Of a stretch of DNA of 64,000 bases, positions 57,868 through 64,000 are shown one piece after another. How positions within the stretch are numbered: the stretch's first letter is position 1; each line of letters starts with the position of its first letter. This DNA comes from Brachionus manjavacas (taxonomy: Eukaryota > Rotifera > Eurotatoria > Ploima > Brachionidae), in contig JAHQIY010000017.1 of the NCBI GenBank assembly GCA_019054805.1, positions 248,001 to 312,000 on the forward strand. The letters run 5' to 3'. The position numbers were made by a program, and so were the translations under genes. The notes beneath the pieces were generated by a model, which saw nothing but the letters and a program-made list of their open reading frames with translations, ran no database searches and was not told the DNA's origin.

Positions 57868-58638
57868 ATGAAAGGTAAACGTCTTGGATTGCTACATTTT
57901 TTAGATGTTTGTCAACAAACGATTGTAAGAGAATGGTCAATGTGGCGTTCGCCTACTCTACATCTAGTCGATGAAATTAATCATGAGTCAAGCATCGTTC
58001 CAAATAAAAATCAAATAAAATTTAGTTCAACGCCGACAATTACTGACACTGATATGGTTTCGGCCTATAAGTGGAATAGTTTTAACCAAACAATTCGTCA
58101 TCTAAATTCAAAATATTATTACGTTATAAATATCAAAAAAAATGATATCACAAAAGAAGAGTGCAAAGCTTTCGGAAAAGCGTTGACTGAAAAAAATTGG
58201 ACTTCTTTCGATGCAATGATCAAATGTATCTTTTCAATTAACTGTATCGAAGTCGACCTAAATTGGAGAGAATCATCGTGTACTTGCTGGTTTGGTCTTA
58301 AAGACTATCATTGTGATCATCAAATAGCTACTTGTGCAAGATTGAAAAAATGTAGCTTTGACTTAGTAGCAATGGATTTACCAATTGAATCGAACAGAAA
58401 AAGGGGAGCACCGAAGAAAAATGCATCGTGTTTACAACGTCAGAAAAATGAAACAAATGCATCAAATGAACCTGCAAGAGGCATTGAATCAGATAATGAG
58501 GACGATGAGTCTGAAATAGCTCCTCAACTGTCGAAAAGAATTCGTGTTGATGAAACGAAAAAGTATTGTCGAGTTTGTAACTCAGAAATGCGTATGAAAA
58601 GTTATTTGTATTGTCCAAACAAATGCAAACAAAATTAG
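57868..58638 (+). CDS. MULE C-terminal region with SWIM zinc finger (remnant)
   Basis: 256 codons open. Starts in the post-catalytic block (KGKRLGLLHFLDV, IVREWSMWRSP). The SWIM finger CxCx(n)CxH is intact as SCTCWFGLKDYHCDH near residue 138. A basic linker (ESNRKRGAPKKN), an acidic stretch and a final CX2C...CX3C (CRVCNSEM; YCPNKCKQN) follow. It lacks the DDE domain, so it cannot transpose itself. Its long intact frame suggests fairly recent decay. Confidence 0.65.
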   Translation: MKGKRLGLLHFLDVCQQTIVREWSMWRSPTLHLVDEINHESSIVPNKNQIKFSSTPTITDTDMVSAYKWNSFNQTIRHLNSKYYYVINIKKNDITKEECKAFGKALTEKNWTSFDAMIKCIFSINCIEVDLNWRESSCTCWFGLKDYHCDHQIATCARLKKCSFDLVAMDLPIESNRKRGAPKKNASCLQRQKNETNASNEPARGIESDNEDDESEIAPQLSKRIRVDETKKYCRVCNSEMRMKSYLYCPNKCKQN

Positions 58639-58879
58639 ATATTACTTTCTTTTTTTTCTCTAATTAGCTTTTTATATTTTCTTTAACTAACTTTTTTTTT
58701 CTTTAATTAGATTTTTTTTAATAAATTTAATTATATCTGCTAGTTTACTAATTTAGATACTTTTTTATTAGAATAGAGTTTTTTTATTAAAATAGCTTAT
58801 GAATAAAAATTTAGCTTCTGTTTTAATAAATTAGAGGTAAATTGTTATATTTTAGAGGTACTTTGTATTAATTTAGAAG

Positions 58880-59199
58880 AAAGTACGGTGAAGTTTTGAC
58901 TGAGAATCAAGTTTTGAAACAATTAGACGATGAAGAGGCAAAATAGTTGAACAAAAAGAGGAAAAAAGTGACAATAATCAGTGATGAAGAAGATGAAGAA
59001 GAGTCTGAATTTTAAATATCTCCACTGAACGACCAAAAATGTTGTTTCAAATGTAAAACAGTATTTGGAAAAGTCAAAACAAATCAAAGCAAATGGATTT
59101 CTTGTGAGAAATGTAACAATTGGTTTTGTGGGAAATGCCTTCCAAGAGGCTCTGATTTAACTATGGAATTTTTTTGTTCAAAAAAGTGTTCTAAATAGA
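58880..59199 (+). pseudogene. C-terminal part of a pogo-like transposon protein with PHD-like finger
   Basis: The plus strand reads KYGEVLTENQVLKQLDDEEA, stop, KRKKVTIISDEEDEEESEF, stop, then CCFKCKTVFG, WISCEKCNNWFCGKCLPRG and FCSKKCSK. The Cys pattern CX2C...CX2CxxWFCxxC is the PHD-like end of jerky/pogo proteins. It fits as the other end of the psq-HTH fragment at 56.6 kb, with the MULE between them. Confidence 0.6.
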
Positions 59200-59925
59200 T
59201 AAATTTTGTTTTAAAATAGGATACATATATTTTCTTATACTTTTTTTTGTATTTTAATTGCTTGAACTTATGTAATTCACGGATATACCCCAATGTAAGC
59301 GTTGAAACGTTAATTAAAGATCTTATTTTATTTTAACTATAACTTTTGAACCGTTCTTTTATTTTAAATAAATTTTTTTTTTAAATTAAAGACAATATTC
59401 TCTTTTATTATTTTATATTTCTTTCGAAAAAAAAATCAATCTCACAACTAATTAGCGATCAAATAAACGAATTCGCGATTTTACCCCGTTTGACTATATT
59501 AAATTTACTATCATTTTGATCTTTTCCTCTGTACCTAATTTCGCAAAACCCCTTTAATCAGAATCTTTACTCTGTTTTCTATTTTAAAATAATTCAAGCT
59601 AAAATTTGTTTTCAACTTCATGGTGAAAATATTCTAAATTTTTTCATTCTATGCATTTTATTTTAAACTGCAAACCGAGTAATATTTCATCATTTTACGT
59701 AATATTACAAGGAAAAATTTGTGATTACATAAAATTATATAAAATTTGGAATGTAATAAAATGTTAGCTTAAGTAAAATGCTGTAAAATTACGTTATTTT
59801 GAGTCAAACTTAACAAAATTGCTGACGTTTAAAAAGTCTAACTTTATCAATCCTCATCACATCTTCATCAAAAATTAATAAAATTGCCAAAACTTTTAAA
59901 AAAAAACACAAAATTAGTTATTTAT
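59200..59925. other. AT-rich stretch
   Basis: Contains scattered TTTACGT and ATTACGT words near 59690-59810, as in Tc1/mariner-derived sequence elsewhere in the window. No gene. Confidence 0.35.
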
Positions 59926-59929
59926 CCCC

Positions 59930-60235
59930 TCTAAAAAGGTTTGCTCTAAAGGATCTTTTTAATTAATTCCAAACCATTTCTATCGGCTGTAGATCTGGTG
60001 AGTAAGCAGGTTTACCTTGATATTAAATTAAAATTTTGCAATTATATCTTACTATTTGTTAAACTATATTTTACCCAGTTAATGTTGTTGTTTCTAAAAA
60101 GGTTGTATATACGTATGACTTGTGTTCAGGATCATTGTCTTGATGAAGTTTAAAATTTTCATTTAAATTAGAAGCAACATACGGAAATAAATATTCTGCC
60201 AAAATATCTCTACACAAAAATTTATCCATATTTTC
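59930..60235 (-). pseudogene. Tc1/mariner transposase fragment with a possible intron
   Basis: The minus strand reads YVASNLNENFKLHQDNDPEH (second catalytic Asp), KSYVYTTFLETTTLTG, then after about 60 nt KPAYSPDLQPIEMVWN, the third catalytic block, and a stop. The gap has GTAAAA and ATCAAG ends and removing it restores frame. The N-terminal half is missing and further stops follow. Dead. Confidence 0.7.
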
Positions 60236-60764
60236 TTTAAATACCTTTTTAATTTAGAAATGATATCAAAAGAAAAAAATATTTTAAATAATAAAAAATA
60301 CTGCGAATTCTGTATTTTCTTTAAGAGAAATCCCACGGCATTGTGAATTTTGGTACAAAAAACAAATACAAAATATAAAAAATGTCAAAGCTCAATAATT
60401 AAGTTTTAAAAATTAATTATTTAGTTTTGAACGAAATACAAGATTGTTTGTTTCACGTTTTAAACTTAAAGAAAAATTTGTAGTCCGAAATCCATATTTT
60501 TGTTAACTATTCAAATTTTGTATTGGTATTTTTGTGTAAAAATTCACAACTAAACAAATTGGTCATAGAATTCTTCGAGTTGTTGGTCTGAAGCCAGGTT
60601 TTAGATTTAGAGAGTAATCAGCATTTGTTGATGAGCAGTTTATTTGTTAATATTCAACAATGGGACGATATACGAGAAGAATATAAAGGTAAAACAATTT
60701 ATATTTGTTTTTAATTATTTCAATTTTCAAAGTCAACTCAATAAGATTTGTATCAATATTAGTC
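60236..60764. other. Stretch before the satellite
   Basis: No gene supported. The sequence just before 60798 (GGGCAAATTTAAATAAAAAA) already resembles a satellite linker. Confidence 0.4.
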
Positions 60765-63700
60765 TCGGGCAAATTTAAATAAAAAAACCAAAAAAAAAAT
60801 CAGGCTTTTGATTAGGAAATGGGAGAACAATTTCATAACTTGTATGAGAGAAGTGAAATTGGTTTTCCATAATTGTTTCAAAAGCCTGATTTTTATCTAA
60901 AGTTCATTCAAGTACCTAAAAGCACAAAAAAATCAGGCTTTTTAATAAGACATGGTAAAAACAATTTCATAACTTGTATGAGAGAAGTGAAATTGGTTTT
61001 CCATATTTGTTTCAAAAGCCTGATTTCAGTTTTGGGCTTTATTAAATAACTAATCGGAAACAAAATCAGGCTTTTGATTAGGAAATGGGAAAACAATTTC
61101 ATAACTTGTATGAGAGAAGTGAAATTGGTTTTCCATATTTGTTTCAAAAGCCTGATTTTTATCAAAAGTTCATTCAAGTACCTAAAAGCACAAAAAAATC
61201 AGGCTTTTTAATAAGACATGGTAAAAATAATTTCATAACTTGTATGAGAGAAGTGAAATTGGTTTTCCATATTCTATTCAAAAGCCTGATTTCAGTTTTG
61301 GGCAAATTAAAAGCATAAAAACCCAAAAATTAAAATCAGGCCTTTGAGTAAGATTTGGAAAAACAATTTCATAACTTGTATGAGAGAAATGAAATTGGTT
61401 TTCCATATCCTAATTCAAAAGCCTGATTTCAGTCTTGAGCTTAATTAAGTAACTAAAAAGGAAGCAAAAATCAGGCTTTTTGATTAGGAAATGGGAGAAC
61501 GATTTCATAACTTGTATGAGAGAAGTGAAATTGGTTTTCCATAATTGTTTCAAAAGCCTGATTTTTATCTAAAAGTTCATACAAGTACCTAAAAGCACAA
61601 AAAAATCAGGCTTTTTAATAAGACATGGTAAAAACAATTTCATAACTTGTATGAGAGAAGTGAAATTGGTTTTCCATATTTGTTTCAAAAGCCTGATTTC
61701 AGTTTTGGGCTTTATTAAATAACTAATCGGAAACAAAATCAGGCTTTTGATTAGGAAATGGGAAAACAATTTCATAACTTGTATGAGAGAAGTGAAATTG
61801 GTTTTCCATATTTGTTTCAAAAGCCTGATTTTTATCAAAAGTTCATTCAAGTACCTAAAAGCACAAAAAAATCAGGCTTTTTAATAAGACATGGTAAAAA
61901 TAATTTCATAACTTGTATGAGAGAAGTGAAATTGGTTTTCCATATTCTATTCAAAAGCCTGATTTCAGTTTTGGGCAAATTTTAGCATAAAAACCCAAAA
62001 TTAAAATCAGGCCTTTGAGTAAGATTTGGAAAAACAATTTCATAACTTGTATGAGAGAAATGAAATTGGTTTTCCATATCTAATTCAAAAGCCTGATTTC
62101 AGTCTTGAGCTTAATTAAGTAACTAAAAGGAAGCAAAAATCAGGCTTTTGATTAGGAAATGGGAGAACAATTTCATAACTTGTATGAGAGAAGTGAAATT
62201 GGTTTTCCATAATTGTTTCAAAAGCCTGATTTTTATCTAAAGTTCATACAAGTACCTAAAAGCACAAAAAAATCAGGCTTTTAATAAGACATGGTAAAAA
62301 TAATTTCATAACTTGTATGAGAGAAGTGAAATTGGTTTTCCATATTTTATTCAAAAGCCTGATTTCAGTTTTGGGCAAATTTTAGCATAAAAACCCAAAA
62401 TTAAAATCAGGCTTTTGAATAAGATGTGGTAAAAACAATTTAATAACTTGTATAAGAGAAGTGAAATTGGTTTTCCATATTTTATTCAAAAGCCTGATTT
62501 CAGTCTTGAGCTTAATTAAGTAACTAAAAGAAAACAAAAATCAGGCTTTTTAATAAGACATGGTAAAATAATTTCATAACTTGTATGAGAGAAGTGAAAT
62601 TGGTTTTCCATATTCTATTCAAAAGCCTGATTTCAGTTTTGGGCAAATTTTAGCATAAAAACCCAAAATTAAAATCAGGCCTTTGAGTAAGATTTGGAAA
62701 AACAATTTCATAACTTGTATGAGAGAAATGAAATTGGTTTTCCATATCTAATTCAAAAGCCTGATTTCAGTCTTGAGCTTAATTAAGTAACTAAAAGGAA
62801 GCAAAAATCAGGCTTTTGATTAGGAAATGGGAGAACAATTTCATAACTTGTATGAGAGAAGTGAAATTGGTTTTCCATAATTGTTTCAAAAAGCCTGATT
62901 TTTATCTAAAGTTCATACAAGTACCTAAAAGCACAAAAAAATCAGGCTTTTAATAAGACATGGTAAAAATAATTTCATAACTTGTATGAGAGAAGTGAAA
63001 TTGGTTTTCCATATTCTATTCAAAAGCCTGATTTCAGTTTTGGGCAAATTTTAGCATAAAAACCCAAAATTAAAATCATGCCTTTGAGTAAGACATGGAA
63101 AAACAATTTCATAACTTGTATGAGAGAAGTGAAATTGGTTTTCCATATCTAATTCAAAAGCCTGATTTCAGTCTTGAGCTTAATTAAGTAACTAAAAAGA
63201 AACAAAAATCAGGCTTTTTAATAAGACATGGTAAAAATAATTTCATAACTTGTATGAGAGAAGTGAAATTGGTTTTCCATATTCTATTCAAAAGCCTGAT
63301 TTCAGTTTTGGGCAAATTTTAGCATAAAAACCCAAAATTAAAATCAGGCCTTTGAGTAAGATTTGGAAAAACAATTTCATAACTTGTATGAGAGAAATGA
63401 AATTGGTTTTCCATATTCTATTCAAAAGCCTGATTTCAGTCTTGAGCTTAATTAAGTAACTAAAAGGAAGCAAAAATCAGGCTTTTGATTAGGAAATGGG
63501 AGAACAATTTCATAACTTGTATGAGAGAAGTGAAATTGGTTTTCCATAATTGTTTCAAAAGCCTGATTTTTATCTAAAGTTCATACAAGTACCTAAAAGC
63601 ACAAAAAAATCAGGCTTTTAATAAGACATGGTAAAAATAATTTCATAACTTGTATGAGAGAAGTGAAATTGGTTTTCCATATTCTATTCAAAAGCGTGAT

Positions 63701-64000
63701 TTCAGTTTTGGGCAAATTTTAGCATAAAAACCCAAAATTAAAATCAGGCCTTTGAGTAAGATTTGGAAAAACAATTTCATAACTTGTATGAGAGAAATGA
63801 AATTGGTTTTCCATATCTAATTCAAAAGCCTGATTTCAGTCTTGAGCTTAATTAAGTAACTAAAAAGAAACAAAAATCAGGCTTTTTAATAAGACATGGT
63901 AAAATAATTTCATAACTTGTATGAGAGAAGTGAAATTGGTTTTCCATATTCTATTCAAAAGCCTGATTTCAGTTTTGGGCAAATTTTAGCATAAAAACCC
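60765..64000. repeat. Higher-order satellite of hairpin monomers, continuing past the window
   Basis: About 24 monomers of roughly 134 bp. Each has a conserved core of about 95 bp that starts AAATCAGGCTTTT and ends AAAAGCCTGATTT, so its ends pair. Inside is a second inverted pair, GGAAAACAATTTCA and TGAAATTGGTTTTCC, around the loop TAACTTGTATGAGAGAAG. Cores are joined by a few alternating linkers (such as CAGTTTTGGGCAAATTTTAG, CAGTCTTGAGCTTAATTAAG and TTATCTAAAGTTCAT). Five monomers make a unit of about 670 bp: the same variant starts near 60798, 61468, 62138, 62807 and 63474. Open frames within are artefacts of the repeat. The right end lies beyond 64000. Confidence 0.95.

Larger units (their letters stand above)
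56995..58876 (+). mobile_element. MULE (Mutator-like) element with internally deleted transposase
   Basis: The inverted ends share TACCTCTAAAATATAA followed by a second TTACCTCTAA block: left 56994-57050, right 58825-58880 in reverse complement. Inside, the plus strand encodes in order a FLYWCH-like zinc finger, a post-catalytic domain and a SWIM zinc finger, the usual MULE order. The DDE catalytic part that should lie between FLYWCH and the post-catalytic block is missing. No clear 9-bp target duplication was found. The element lies between the N-terminal and C-terminal parts of a pogo-like gene. Confidence 0.75.

Noticed and set aside
60908..63473. Several open frames of 60-93 codons on both strands inside the satellite
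   Set aside because: They repeat with the array, change with linker length and encode only translated repeat; not genes.
60765..64000. CRISPR array or hammerhead-ribozyme satellite
   Set aside because: Repeats are about 95 bp with recurring linkers in an animal genome, not unique spacers. The CTGATGA...GAAA core of hammerheads is absent; only CTGATTT occurs.

Overview
This is nuclear DNA from a small, very AT-rich animal genome. The genes are compact, with GT-AG introns mostly of 42-70 nt, and AATAAA signals lie close behind stop codons. The gene set is metazoan: MBTPS2, CHORDC1, TRAIP, SMG9, SNRPD3, DBX, RBM48, MRPL24, PIGP, ALKBH1, DHDH and a rhodopsin-type GPCR. The mix of CR1-like and jockey-like LINE pieces, degenerate Tc1/mariner copies and MULE/pogo remnants suggests a monogonont rotifer such as Brachionus. 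That assignment is an inference from family resemblance; no species marker is present.

Layout. 0.6-5.3 kb: MBTPS2 (site-2 protease) and CHORDC1 in tandem on the minus strand, with a dead mariner-type transposase in MBTPS2 intron 1. 6.9 and 8.6 kb: two identical tRNA-Gly(GCC) genes. 8.8-10.4 kb: TRAIP. 11.8-20.9 kb: a repeat bed with a tRNA-like SINE, LINE fragments, a foldback element, a MULE tail and one arm of a large inverted repeat. 21.6-23.0 kb: SMG9. 24.2-28.9 kb: a terminal-inverted-repeat element with a clean 8-bp target duplication, two more palindromic elements, a hAT tail and a LINE fragment. 30.7-32.2 kb: SNRPD3 facing a RING-coiled-coil gene. 34.4 kb: a TA-flanked 747-bp element. 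36.2-37.7 kb: the second arm of the inverted repeat. 38.2-39.3 kb: the homeobox gene DBX, with a long gene-free flank to 46.3 kb. 46.4-49.6 kb: the tightest gene cluster: RBM48, MRPL24, PIGP and ALKBH1. 50.4-51.2 kb: a CR1 fragment. 52.7-53.8 kb: GPCR. 54.5-55.6 kb: DHDH. 56.6-59.2 kb: a MULE apparently nested in a pogo-like element. 59.9-60.2 kb: a Tc1/mariner fragment. 60.8 kb to the window end: a higher-order satellite of hairpin-forming monomers that continues past the window.

The genes do not form one pathway. Several act in RNA biology (SNRPD3, RBM48, SMG9, ALKBH1) and in membrane or GPI biology (MBTPS2, PIGP). The main structural points are the close packing (PIGP and ALKBH1 overlap in different frames; RBM48 and MRPL24 have overlapping 3' ends; MRPL24 and PIGP share a 107-bp divergent promoter) and the range of internally deleted DNA transposons. 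Exon boundaries were placed by eye from splice signals, frame continuity and family resemblance. For every multi-exon gene listed here the predicted exons sum to an intact frame.
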